From: Amborella trichopoda
Taxonomy: Eukaryota > Streptophyta > Magnoliopsida > Amborellales > Amborellaceae
Direction of reading: 5' to 3'
Length of the DNA stretch: 64,000 nucleotides
NCBI RefSeq assembly: GCF_000471905.2
Contig: NW_006497600.1
Coordinates: forward strand, 1,687,990-1,751,989
The notes below the pieces were generated by a model. It was not told the DNA's origin. It saw only the letters and a list, made by a program, of their open reading frames with translations, and searched no databases. The translations under genes were made by a program, and so were the position numbers. Positions 1-11,208 of the stretch are shown in pieces (positions within the stretch are counted from its first letter, which is position 1; each line of letters starts with the position of its first letter).

Positions 1-179
1 TAGTGACCGTATTCCCATCCAATAACCTCATAAAAGAGAGGTCGTCTAGAATGACAAGCCAAAGAGACAACTTCCCATTAAGTGGGAGTTTTGTTCAATT
101 ACAGATTAACATGTATTCTTGGACTGGCAAATATATATACATATGTGTGTAGCAAAACCCTGAACTATAGATATCAGAA

Positions 180-1110
180 TCGTCCACCCTAGGTAGCGAT
201 TCCTGCAAGTTAGGAATCACAATTCCACATTTTTTTAATATCATTCCGATGTCTTTGGAATCTTAGATTAAACCCCACCAAATTTTGCGATTCACAAGTG
301 CACAAGATTGTGATTCAACCAATATGAGACCTCGCTTCCAATTTTTAGATATAGTTTAGAATTTTTTAAACATTATTTGAAAATTTTTATTATTTAAAAT
401 TTATTTAATAACTAATATATGATGGGTATCTAAACACTCTATCGGTGTCAACATACTCTACATCATTCCTAAATTTCAAAATTTTGTAATAAATATTTTA
501 TTTTTTAAAATACATTTTTTTTTAGTGTTTATTTTTTAAAATACATTTTTTTTTAGTGTGTATTTTTTAAAACACATTATTAACAAATAAAGTTATTTTA
601 TTTTCTTTATTCAATCGAAAAGCTCTAGGAAAGTACTTAATAAAGGGTCTCGACCTTTGCTTCGGATACTAGTGCAGAACTGTGATGAAGGGCACTCAAT
701 ACATTGACTCCAATGTTAGGGGAGGGCTGTGAAAGACTTTGATTCTAATAATAGGGTAGCCGTGGGTAAGCATACTCAATATACAGAGTCCAATACTAAG
801 GAATTCTTACATATAGAATTTTATAACCTTAAATCTCGTCTTTTGGAACTAGTTTTGTGATAATTTCTGGCTTGTTTCCAAGTGGTTTGGAGCATGATTC
901 CCGCAAGTTAGGAATGTCAATTCCAAGTTCATCGGAACGCGATTCCAACAGGTAAGAATCTCGATTCCTATTGGATGGGAGCGTGAATCCCAAATGGTAG
1001 GAATCCCGTTTCACCTGATATATATCGTATGAACTGCGATCATGACCATAGGAATCATCTGGCCACCCCCGATTCCGTGATGCCGATTCCTGAAACGATT
1101 TTGGAATCAC
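180..1110. repeat. GATTCC/GGAATC-dense degenerate repeat region
   Basis: The motif GATTCC and its complement GGAATC recur many times. A longer unit, roughly 'gattcc(t/c)gcaagttaggaat' followed by 'caattcca', occurs near 198 and again near 898. The flanks (1-180 and 1110-2090) are AT-rich with no coding signal that I can support. The region may be an old satellite-like or transposon-derived patch. No gene is seen in 1-2090. Confidence 0.4.
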
Positions 1111-2094
1111 AAGCATTTCCAACAACTATACACTGAACTTTCAAGGATAAAGGGTTCACAAACGGGAGATATCTAATAAAAGAAAAAGAGATCTTTACAA
1201 GATGGGATGTAATAATCCACATAAGCCCAAATTTAGAAACCATCTCATATTGCAACTGTACTTGAATCCCACAAGTGTGAGATTATAAGGTATAAATTGA
1301 CAATTTGACCCTAGCTTTGATGAAATGTCAGCTTATTTTATTGATAAAAATTGTTTAATGTGGTCCTAATAGTGTATCTAATTTCAAAACTGTGTTAACT
1401 GATGCATAACATTGAGCACATGTCAAATGCCTAATTGGCGTTATTTTTATAAAATAATGTGGTAAAACAGCCCCATTCCTCAAAAACAAATGCGGCAAAA
1501 CAGACTTTTTTCATACGCATAACCCTTCGTGTCAACCACAAATGAAGGAAAATTGTCATTTTGCACTCCTAGCCTTACAAGAGTAGCAATACTGGCAACC
1601 ACTAGCAAGATGGATTTATAAATTTGAGACAATGTGGAGAATTGTAACCCATCCTGTAGAAATCCCTATGAAACTAATCACATTTTTTAAATTCCATCGA
1701 GAAGGTTCCAGATCTAACTTACATCTATTACTGCCCGCTATGAGTGACTCGGGTGAGTACAACCCCGAGTCACAGAGTTTATAATTATGCTTGGCATAAT
1801 AGTGTGTAAACAAAAGTTAAATTTGGTAAGAATATGAGCTCCACTGATACTTAACTTCAATATGAGTGTAAAAGGTCAAAATTGACTAAAATGGCACCAG
1901 TATCACAAATGGAAAACTACCACCACACATACAAATATACACAACTAGTTACATATCTCAACAGTTGCACCTTACAAATGCACGTACAACTCAACTTTTT
2001 TCCTTTTTTTTTTATATGAATTGAGCTACAATTAACTTCTTTTTTGGGGGACTCTAATCTATAATCCTTTTCTCCTGGCGAGGTGGCTGGGGGT

Positions 2095-3085
2095 TGGTTG
2101 TCTTGTAGTAGGATTCATTTATTAGGAACCTGCAGGTAATACAAGGTCCAACTTTGGAGATGACCAATGAGGGAGAGGGGAAGAAAGTAAATGAGATGGC
2201 TTCTTGGAGGTTTATGAAAGTTATTGTCAAATTTAAGTAAGAACATTGGCATTCCTTGTTTGGCAGTTGGGCTACAAAAACCAACACTCTTTTAGATGGA
2301 GATAGACTAGAAATATCATTTATAAAACCATTAAAGCTGATACCGCCTCATGCCAAAAGGTAAGGCTCTTTTCTTCTGACATTTGTTAGAGAATATCAAA
2401 GACAAGAACATGATATGACTAGTGATAGTGAAGATATAGCCAGTAGTGGTTCACAAAACTCCCCTGAACCCTCTAAGCAGAGGTTTCTTCTGATGAAAAA
2501 TCTAGACAAGTGGCATTAACAATGTTTTCTAGTGGCCATTACACACCCAGCAAAGTAGTTCTCACTGATTTTTCATAAAATTACCGTGACAGGGTGTCTT
2601 GTAGTAGGCTTTGTTTTTTAGGCCCCACAGGGTATTTATGAGGTCCACCTCTGGTGATGACCAATGAGGAAGAGGTGGGCAGAAAGCAAATGAGATGGCT
2701 CCTTGGAGGTGTATGAAAGGTATTGTCAAATTTAGGCAAGAAAAATGGCATCCCTTCAGTGACGATTAGGCTACAAGAGTCGCCCCTTTCGTAGATAGAA
2801 AGAATGACTAGAAATATCATTTATAAAATCATTAAAGATGATGTGGCCTGGCCTCACACCAAAAGGTAAGGCCCTTTTCTTCTGACTTCTTAGAGTCTCA
2901 AAGACAAGACTATGGAGGATGATATATGACTAGTGATGATGTAACAAGATGTGGCTCAAAGACAAGACTAAGCAGAAGTTTCTTCTTATGAAAAATCTGG
3001 ACATGTGGCATTACAAGGTTTTCTAGTGGCCATTAGTAGGTGTGAACAGACACCCAGTAAAGTAGTTCCCACTGAGTTAGCCTAA
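2095..3085. repeat. two diverged direct copies of a ~496-bp unit
   Basis: The block starting 'tcttgtagtagg' at 2101 recurs at 2597, giving a period of 496 bp. Matching landmarks follow in the same order in both copies: 'gatgaccaatgag', 'aaatgagatggct', 'tattgtcaaattta', 'gactagaaatatcattta', 'aaaaggtaaggc' and 'ttttctagtggccatta'. The copies are clearly diverged by substitutions and small indels, so the duplication is old. Short open frames in each copy are not conserved well enough to call coding. Confidence 0.75.
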
Positions 3086-5928
3086 ATGTACTGTAACAGG
3101 TGTCCGATTGACAAGCATACTGGCCCAAAGAAGTTAAGCTGAATTTGGGAAGGGTTGAAGTGGACAAGCCCAAAAGAGATTAAACTAAGGGGCCCAAGAA
3201 ACTTTTGAAGCTAACTTCCTCAAACCTAAGCCAATGAATCAGAGTATACTTTTCTCTCAAGCAATGTGGCATGAAGATTTTGTCACGTGCTAGAAAAAAT
3301 TGTAGAGGCATCCTTAGAGATGCTGGGTGGTCCTTATTACTCAATCAAGACTGATCTCTTTTTGCCATTCCTCATTTTCCAGGGCTAAAGCATTATCATG
3401 GACTCGAGTTTTGCCTACCTCCAAGGGACGATCTATTGATTGTAAATGGCAATTCCCACAGTGTCATCACATGGGCTATTAAGGAGACACCCGCCCTAGG
3501 CGGTTATCAGATATCCTTGAGGAGATTTTTTTACTTGTGTGATGACAGATGTATTTTATTTTTAAATAAAATGTTATTTATAGACAAAAAAGAGTATCAT
3601 GGAATATTGAGGCCTTAAGAGAAGAAACAAAGGAATGCACGTTAGTAGGTATAGAATAGGGTCAATAGTTTCTTGTTCCAAGAGCCAAGGTTGAGGCGGT
3701 TGGGCTGAGTTTCATCAGATTATACCCCTAGAGATGTGTTCAGTGTCTTTGCCTCCTAGGGGAGCTTCTGAGGAAATTCTCATACTACGAGAACTAAGGG
3801 TTGATGCTTAAGTTAAGAGAGGGCCTTGTTATGAAGATGGTCCCCTCATGCTTTACCTTGTCAAATAATAGAGAGAACCTTATAACACAGAAGCTTGAAG
3901 CATTTAAATAATTCTGGAGTGGACTACTTCCCATAGATTTTGCAGGGAGCACTATAGAGACCAAGATCACCTTGCCATTCTCCTTGAATTTTGTATGATG
4001 CCGTGTGGTCCAATTCCTCTTTAACATTGAACTTCATTTGTCTGCACTGGTTTAAAGAAATAATGAGTAATTTATGGTACCCTTTCCAAGAGGAAGGTTG
4101 CCTTGTCGTAACTTGAAAAAACTAACAAACAAAAAAAAGAGTTCACATGTTGAAGAGACATCAAATTTCGACTCAGTTCAGAGGTTATTGGTGACTTCAA
4201 ATGTCTTATTGAAGAGACAATATTTGTCTTTTTTATTTCTTTCTTGACAGCTTTTGTCTTTCGAGGCGCCAACATATTGATCTTGGAGTCCATGATGTAG
4301 ACTGCATAGAAAGTTGACATTTAATAAAGACAAGTAGTGGGTACTGAGAAGGAACAAGACAGGGGATAAATGAAGTGGCAAAGATTAGGGTTCATGAATC
4401 CAACAACTTACCTGCAACAAATCTGCGCACATTGCTATGTGTATGCAATCCTAAGTAATCTAATAACAGAAAATTTTGAGACATGTTTTGCTATTCCTTC
4501 GCAGGAGAAGAAATTATCTAGAGGAAGTATCACATTGATTCAGGCCATGATGGCAATTTACTAATACACTCCATGTTCCTGTACATGATGGCAATGTCAA
4601 TAGCCAATGCTTCGTTTTCCAGCATCTATGTAAGGAAACTTAGCACAATGAGTGCGGTCTATTGTAGAAAGCACAATGTAGATGGAAAAAAACGGGTCTT
4701 TCCATCTCTATGGCATTAATGGGGAAGGGAATGGTATTTTTAATAGCAGCACCACTATCTGGTGTGGTGGGCAAACTCTTCCCAAGACATACCAATTGAC
4801 AGTTATGAGGCCCTTCCATTATTTATTTTAATGCAATAAAAAGAGCTTCCAAGACTCAGCCTGAAAGATCAAGATCCAAGACACTTTTGGGACTTTTACA
4901 GAAAAGTGACTTGAAGCTTTTAAATTTCATTTGGTCAAATGGGCAGAGTGGTTGTTTGAGCTATGAAGTGGACCAAAAGGAATGTGGTGATGCTGATAGC
5001 ATAAAAATGTTACAATGAGGAATGGGGTTCAAGTATATTAAGAAGAATATAAGAACAGAGTTTGCTATGGTCTAATGGAATTCTACTGCTATTACCAAGA
5101 GGATGGTGGATGGGGAATGTTCTTTTGGACATATATGAGTGCCATGAGACAAACCCGAAGGGAATGTGGCGAATAGTGCAATCATATAAGATGATATGAG
5201 GAAGGGGTTTCTGAGTGCTCATGACACAATGACAACATGATATCAAGGAGGAGGTTTTAGGGGGATTAATGAATTTTAGGAGAGTCTCTAGGACAAGCTG
5301 AAATATTAATAATACAACACTAGGTGCATGATAGAAAAGATGGAGGGTGCGCAAAGGGTTTGACACCTTCCAGCTGCATGTTTCAAATTGCATATGGGTA
5401 AGTTACAATTCCCATTTCAAAACTTCATGCCTAAAAAGAATGGTTAATAAATGAGCTGGAAAGTGAATTGCTCTTGATAGATTGTTTTTTTTGTATAAAT
5501 TTGTTGTAGATAGCAACATTTATTTGAGTTAAAATAAAAATCTTGCAGGACTCCACATGCTAAACCAATGACATTTCTTACATAAATCTATTGTAGATAA
5601 CTCTTAGGCTTTGATGAGAAAAGAAGAAACACATTAGCTGGCCATTACAAGCTAACTAATTGACATAAATTCACATGAATCATGCATTTATGTTCACACA
5701 ACCATATAGATAAATTGAACAAAATATGCACATCCAAGCACCCATAACAGCATGAACTTATTTTTTTAAAAAAATGACATCCACATCTTATTAATAACTT
5801 GTAAGCAATATTTCTAGGCAGTAAGCACATATGATAGTTAACTATAAAAAATTAAAGAAAAAAATATTTTATAACAAATGGAAACAAAGAAACAAGTAAT
5901 GAGAGCCACTAATGGGGAACCAACATAC
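3086..5928. other. no gene recognised; possible intron or 3' flank of the F-box gene
   Basis: The short open frames here do not resemble any family I recognise. A stretch around 3400-3520 on the plus strand reads weakly like a decayed retroelement RNase H segment (NGNSHSVITWAIKE), but this is not enough for a call. The missing 3' exon(s) of the F-box gene on the minus strand would be expected below 5929. I looked for the family's Gly-Met-Gly-Lys-Lys and Lys-Trp-Arg-Pro-Asp tail signatures and did not find them. Confidence 0.4.
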
Positions 5929-7118
5929 CTGCAACTACTGCTTAGTGCAAAGGCCTCATTATCCAAGCCCCAACAATCCTGAAAGACAAGCTCCCTCACA
6001 GCCCCACAAACGTGAAACAAAGCACTCATGCTTTGCTTATCCCTCACATTGCAGTGCTGAAGCTGCAATGTCTCAAGAGCAGAGCAAAACCCCAAATGCT
6101 CAGTGGGTCCAGGGTTTGGGTCAATTCTCTTGCAACCCACCAATCTCAAAGTCTTTAAATTACTACAAAATGATAGACCAGCAATCCATCCTTCGTCCAT
6201 TTTATGGTCACAAATAGTAAGCTCCTCAAGCATAAAGCAACACTTTCCAATGGCACAAATCCCATCATAACTCCCTTCACACCCACTCAGTTCTAGTCGA
6301 ACCAATCTCTTACACCCATGGGCTAAGATTGTTAAACCAATATCTGATATTGCCGAATCATAAAACCCATCAATGAAACCAATTAGCCTAAGTATTTGGA
6401 GGTTGCGACAAGCTGAAATGGCCCTCAAGCTCCAATCACTACATTGGTGGAGCTCCAATTCTTGAAGCATCGAACAATGGGATGCAATTTTTGACAACCC
6501 AGTGTCTATAGCCGACTGGTTTTGTTCGCTGAGCTTGCTATCGATCGTCGAAAATGAGCGACCCGAATCCTCAAAACTCCTCTGGATATCGATTAGACTG
6601 AGTTTTCGCAGATTGGGGCATCCTTGAGAGAGAATCTCGAGCCCTCGGTCGAGTGATTCCGCTGAAATTTGGTCTTCTCTTCGTATAAATCGCTCAGTGG
6701 ACTCAGAGCTCAAATGGGTCTTGATTAAATCGTGGGTTATGAGAATGCCGGAGTTTCTAGGCGTTTTTATGCATGCTGGTACCAAATCAACATCAGTCAA
6801 GTTCGGGAACCTCGAAATTAGCCTACCACTCTCTATAAAAGCCCAATCATGAATTTTTATGTGAGAAACCAGTTGGCCATGGATTTTAAGCCATCTTTTG
6901 CAAACTAGAGAACATGGGTTCTGGTTATTTGACGGAATTTTGGTGAGAATTCTTACCAAGAGCTCATCAGAAAGGAGAGAGAATAGATCAAGGCCTGTTT
7001 TGTTGGGTTCTCCATCTTCTTCTGAAGCTCTGATATGCATTTTGAAGCCACCATGCTTGAGAGGAGTTGGGGCCACCCAGATTTTAGCCCAATTAGGCTT
7101 GCCTTTGAAACCAAGCAT
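5929..7118 (-). CDS. F-box/leucine-rich-repeat protein, first coding exon (gene incomplete in window)
   Basis: The protein is probably a substrate receptor of an SCF (Skp1-Cullin-F-box) ubiquitin ligase. The exon encodes 396 residues plus two bases from the ATG at 7118. An F-box lies at about residues 46-85 (LSDELLVRILTKIPS, then SLVCKRW). Cysteine-containing leucine-rich repeats follow to the end (CPNLRKLSL, CSMLQELELHQCSDW, CKRLVRLELSGCEG, CSNLKTLRLVGCKRI, CSALETLQLQHC). The layout and sequence resemble the plant RNI-like group around Arabidopsis At5g07670/At5g51380 (from memory, not searched). The open frame continues upstream of 7118 but has no ATG there. It ends at a strong donor (CAG|GTATGTT, junction 5929/5928) at the family-typical ...SSCR position; reading through this junction gives a hydrophobic, non-homologous tail that stops near 5838. 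The last roughly 80-90 family residues must come from exon(s) not found in the window. Substrate unknown. Confidence 0.82.
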
Positions 7119-7460
7119 TGGTGGTGAGAGAAAACAGGGTTTTTTTGGGTTCTTCTCTCCTCTGCATATCCTTCCCCTCTGGCATGAGAGAGAAGATGGT
7201 GAGCCCGAACCCAAATAATGGAGATGGGTCCGGTTCCTTACTCTCCCTTTTGGGTTTCCACACCGTGAGGAGATGGCACTGTTGTTCTTAGAGAGAGAGA
7301 GAGAGAGGTTTGATAGTTATACCGTTGGGTTCTGAGGTTTGATGGTTTTCGTGGGGTGAGATTTGAGGAAGGACGATCGGCACCAGTAGTTAATGTTAGA
7401 TTTAGAGAGAGAGAAATATTGCTGAGGCGAGACAGCAGCATAGATGAATGGTATTTATTT
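7119..7460 (-). promoter_or_regulatory. 5' leader / proximal promoter of the F-box gene
   Basis: Directly upstream of the F-box ATG, the coding strand is pyrimidine-rich, with a CT microsatellite (GA on the plus strand at 7291-7308) of the kind common in plant 5' leaders. The frame stays open from 7118 to about 7214 without an ATG, so this part is most likely untranslated. An A/T-rich segment near 7450-7460 could serve as a TATA region, but the transcription start is not resolvable. Confidence 0.45.
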
Positions 7461-8224
7461 CAAGAGAGAGAATGGATATAGAAGTATGGGACATTTAAGC
7501 TAAACGTTTCAAAAAAATAAAAAAGCTAAGTCTCCTAGAATAAGTGGAATTAGCCCTAACAATCAAAATAAGTAAAGCCTCATTTAATGACTCATCAAAA
7601 ATTAAAAGTCAGGTACTAAAAAACCTTTACATCAATCATCTTAACTTGAACATTATGGTTATGAAAAGTTATTAAAAACAAAGATTTCAAGCTCTAAATA
7701 TATGGTTAATGTAATAAATTATCTAGACAATCTATTTTGCCCTAAAAATAAATGTTCAGAGATCCGGTAGATCTGTACTATTTTTTAGTTTTGAATTTCA
7801 TTCATTATCGATGTTAGAATTGATTTTAGAGCCATTATAGAGATTTTTTATGCCGAAAGTGTTTTAGTGTACAAATAACTGGCTCATATAGTTATCAAAT
7901 ACTTCTAACTCTGAACTTATATCTTTATCACTGGTTCTATTTTCAAATAGACCCTTTTGTTACTGGTTTGGCACTGTTAATTTCAAACAAGTTTTTCTAT
8001 GTACAAAACATGGAAATATAAAGTTCTAAACCAGTGCTTTGTATATGAGAACATCACTTTGGAATTAGCATCCCGAAACCGTGACAAAGACATCATTTTG
8101 GAACTGCTTATCTCAAATTGGGAACATTTTGGGGGAAGAAAAAAGGATTGTATAACATGAGAACATTTAGTTTTTATGCAAGGCGGTCACCATTACTTTT
8201 AGACATTGGACGTGAAATCTAATA
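7461..8224. other. AT-rich intergenic sequence, nothing recognised
   Basis: There is no supportable open frame, RNA gene or element boundary here. The right edge is the 8-bp target duplication (8225-8232) of the adjacent hAT element. Confidence 0.5.
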
Positions 8225-8232
8225 GATAAAAG

Positions 8233-9524
8233 CAGTGTTTAAAAAAACGCCGAGTCGAACCGGACTCGCCCAGTTCGACTCGGGAATCGCCATCGACGGA
8301 TCGAATCGGCGAAACAAACGGGAATCGTCTGGTTCTAGAGAGAACCGGACGATTCTGTACAGTGACTCGCCGATTCACTGTACGGAATCGGCGAGTCCGT
8401 ACGGTTAATTTTTTTTTTTTTTTTTTTTTTTTCTTTTTTTTTTTTTTTTCGTTTAATTCCTATTGTATTAGATTTTTTTGTTAATACTTGATTCGTATTT
8501 TTTGTAATCCATGATCGTAATTGGTTTTTTCTTTTTTTGTAATCCACGATTGAATTTTTTGTTTTTTTTGTTTGTCGTTTTTTGTAATCATGATCGAATT
8601 TTTTGTAATCCATGATTGAATTTTTTGAAAATTTGTGATTTTTTTTTTTTAATCCATGATCGAATTTTTTTTTGTAATCCATGATAGATTTTTTTGAAAA
8701 TTTGTGATTTTTTTTTTTAATCCATGATCGAATTTTTTTTTGTAATCTATGATAGAATTTTTTGAAAATTTGTGATTTTTTTTTTTAATCCATGATCGAT
8801 TTTTTTGAAAATTTTGTTTTTTTTTTTTTAATCCATATTATTCAAAGAGAAAAATGAGAAAGATGATGATTCTGAGGCCACTATCCCAGCCATAATATTC
8901 ACATATCGAGTCCCAACAGCAACAGTGTAGAGATGAGCACGACAGTGCAGGTGAGCATGAAGGATGGACAATCTTCGAGGATTTTAGATTGGGAACACAA
9001 CAAAACACTAACACTCAGGGATTTGGGAATAGTCAGAGGCCTGCTAATATCGATGATTCGTTTTTAGATCGAATCAATGAATTGTTAAACGAATTCAATC
9101 AATGGCACCAGCGTGACCAAGAAGAACAATAACGTCGTTTATCATTTTATTTTTAGATCATATGTTACTAATTTTATGCTTTATTGTAGTCTATGTATGT
9201 TGACACACTTATTCCATGATAATTATATGTTTATCCTTTTGTGTAATGTAAATTAAATGCTGAATGGCGGTTCATGCAGCGAAAGAACATATCAATATTC
9301 GCATATTCATTCAAAAACCTGAAAATTCTTAATAGAGTACCCTCATTTCTTATTGAATTCCTAAAAAACAATATTTATAATGAATTTTAATAATTTTTTC
9401 GGATTTTTTTTAAGCTTTATTCTGACCGATTCACCCGATTCCCGATCCGGATCGCCGATTCGCCGATCCGGATCGGTTTTTTGGAAGCCCGATCCGGGTC
9501 ACCGATCCGTTTTTTAAACCATTG
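8233..9524 (+). mobile_element. hAT element, internally deleted copy 1, with exact 8-bp TSD
   Basis: The element is bounded by identical 8-bp duplications GATAAAAG at 8225-8232 and 9525-9532. The ends are inverted: left CAGTGTTTAAAAAAACG, right (complement) CAATGGTTTAAAAAACGG. The left subterminal part (CGAGTCGAACCGGACTCG and following) and the right one (GATCCGGATCGCCGATTCG, GGGTCACCGATCC) match those of the 4.9-kb copy at 57731-62627, which carries transposase. The middle is shortened. It keeps a tail of the transposase reading frame (about 8850-9132) and a T-rich array repeating 'aatccatgatcgaatttttt' at 8500-8830. TSD length, TIR start and transposase type all fit the hAT superfamily. Confidence 0.92.
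8850..9132 (+). pseudogene. C-terminal remnant of hAT transposase
   Basis: The translation contains segments such as RDEHDS, GEHEGW, FEDF, QQNTNTQGFG and FNQWHQRDQEEQ, ending in a stop near 9132. The same acidic, Gln/Asn-rich tail follows the dimerisation domain in the copy at 57.7-62.6 kb (about 61980-62195). The catalytic part is absent, so this fragment cannot encode a transposase. Confidence 0.7.
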
Positions 9525-9532
9525 GATAAAAG

Positions 9533-10139
9533 TACGTAACAGCATTCAAAAAAATTTATTTTTGACTTTATGCCCAAACGATAACATATCATCAACCACT
9601 TGATTTCAAATCTAACGGTCAATTATGATTGTGACCTCCTTGCATAAAAGATAAACGGTCTCATTTATACATTTCTGAAAAAGAAAAAGAGAAAAAAAAT
9701 ATGAATATAAATATAAGATATCAAAAAATATTTCAATTAGCTTTTTTTTTTTTGTTGGAAAGTTCTACTATTTCTCACAAATATGAAATAAATATCCTAA
9801 AAATATATGGCTAAGGTCGTAGAATATCATAGGAATGAATAGCCAAAGTTGGGATTTGAGAACTTCAAATGAGACTGTTATTTCAAAGTTTTACAGTTCT
9901 AGTTTCAAAAACGTTTTTCACATTTTATATTGCAATTGTCTTTTTTAAAATGCAACAGGTAATGACATTCAAACAGCTGGTTGATTAAGAAGTAGAGAGA
10001 GAAGTTCACCAAAATAAAACCGTTACAAAAAGTTTACATTCACAGCGATCATTCAAATTGGTTTATAATTTTTTGGAAAGGTTTTTTTTTTCGAAAACCC
10101 AAAAGATATTCTACTCCTGGAGTATAATGTGTATTTACT
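9533..10139. other. AT-rich intergenic sequence with a short dispersed-repeat core
   Basis: Near 9600-9660 lies a short repeat core ('aatctaacggtcaattatgattgtgacc', then 'aaacggtctcat') whose relatives occur near 26590, 42715, 45290, 46600, 47810 and 52970. It is probably a degenerate MITE or SINE fragment. No gene. Confidence 0.4.
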
Positions 10140-10420
10140 CTCTCGAATAAAATCCCACCCAACATTATTTTAGGACCCCAAATTTTGTGGTAAGCACTTG
10201 GAAAAAACAATGTCTCTAGATTGGATAAAAACCGTCCATTTTTAGATGGTGAGATCTAAGTGTTAAAAAGCTTAAATTTCAATTTTTTTTCTTTTAAGAA
10301 TAATCATCTAGTGATTCTTAAGTGGTTCCCAAAATATCAAATATCTTAAGCAAGTCATTCGACCAAGAGGGTAGAAGTGAACTGTGCTCCTGAAAGAACA
10401 AAGTATAAGTGCTCATAGGA
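10140..10420. repeat. dispersed repeat, related to 29215-29465
   Basis: Shares ordered landmarks with 29215-29465: 'ggtgaga', a T-rich tract, 'tcatctagtgattcttaagtgg' and 'agtgctca/tgtgctca'. This is an interspersed repeat of unknown class; neither copy has clear ends. Confidence 0.5.
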
Positions 10421-10653
10421 AAATGTAACAGACTATTCCAAAAATATAGATGAAACCATTCACACTTACCGGTATCTCACAAGAATACAATGTAGATAAT
10501 ATGATTAAATGGATCTTTCAAATATGACACATTTATAAAGAAAAAGTTTATATAAGGTGTCAACCTTATACCAATTGAATAAAGTGCACTTATTATTATT
10601 TTAGTCATAATATCACCTAGTGTCTATCAAATGGCCGGTTGGGATAGCTTTAA

Positions 10654-11208
10654 GACAAGCTTTCTATGTTTCCCCTACAACATAGAATTTTTATCTTCCC
10701 CCTTATCCAACCGTCCACTTATCCAACCGTCCATTCTGAATGGAGGGTTAAGATTGTCCCAATCACAATGTCACGTCTCTACGCTATTTTATTTTTAAGT
10801 TTTTTTTATAAACTATGTTGACACCAAATTTTGGACGTCCATTCCTCTATTAATCTCGCATTAGTGAAAATATATATATATAAAAAAAAAATTCAATAAA
10901 ATAAAATGATCAAAATACCTCTGAAAGTTTCAATGGGTTTTTTGATCATTATAATTTGTCGAAAAATTATTTTTAATATTTTTAATAGGTAGCACGTACC
11001 TATTTTAATAGGTAGTACGTACCCAATGAGAAGATAGTATGTACCAAATTTTATATTCGTATAATTTGTATAAAAAAAAACTAAAAATACAATACTTTGA
11101 GACGTTGAATCTAAGATCAAACGGTTAGTGGCTCTCTTGATCAAAATTGGACGGCTGGATGGCAGGGCGAGGATAGAACTTCTATGTTGTAGGGAAAGCA
11201 TAGAAACC
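10654..11208. mobile_element. MITE with ~40-bp inverted repeats (Mutator-like, same family as 50718-51257)
   Basis: The left end reads GCTTTCTATGTTTCCCCTAC then AACATAGAATTTTTATC. The complement of the right end reads GGTTTCTATGCTTTCCCTAC then AACATAGAAGTTCTATCC. This is an imperfect terminal inverted repeat of roughly 40 bp enclosing about 555 bp with no coding capacity. The outer bases (GGGAAA..TTTCTATG) match the element at 50718-51257, which has a 9-bp duplication. No clean target duplication was found for this copy, so its exact outer boundary is uncertain. Confidence 0.7.

Noticed and set aside
3436..3618. Possible retroelement RNase H fragment
   Set aside because: One short stretch resembles the ESDS..VI.W block, but neighbouring blocks are missing; evidence too thin for a feature.
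5010..5393. 127-residue minus-strand frame considered as the missing F-box 3' exon
   Set aside because: It shows none of the LRR or C-terminal signatures of the family and no convincing acceptor in the right phase.
5838..5928. C-terminal extension of the F-box frame past the splice donor
   Set aside because: The tail is hydrophobic, non-homologous and follows a consensus GT donor at a family-conserved intron position; it is better read as intron, though read-through cannot be excluded.
8335..8682. Lys-rich minus-strand frame of 115 residues
   Set aside because: Translation of T homopolymers and the 'aatccatgatcg' repeat inside hAT copy 1.
10140..10420. Assigning the 10.3/29.3-kb repeat to a known superfamily
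   Set aside because: Neither copy has clear inverted ends, target duplications or coding remnants, so only 'dispersed repeat' is supportable.
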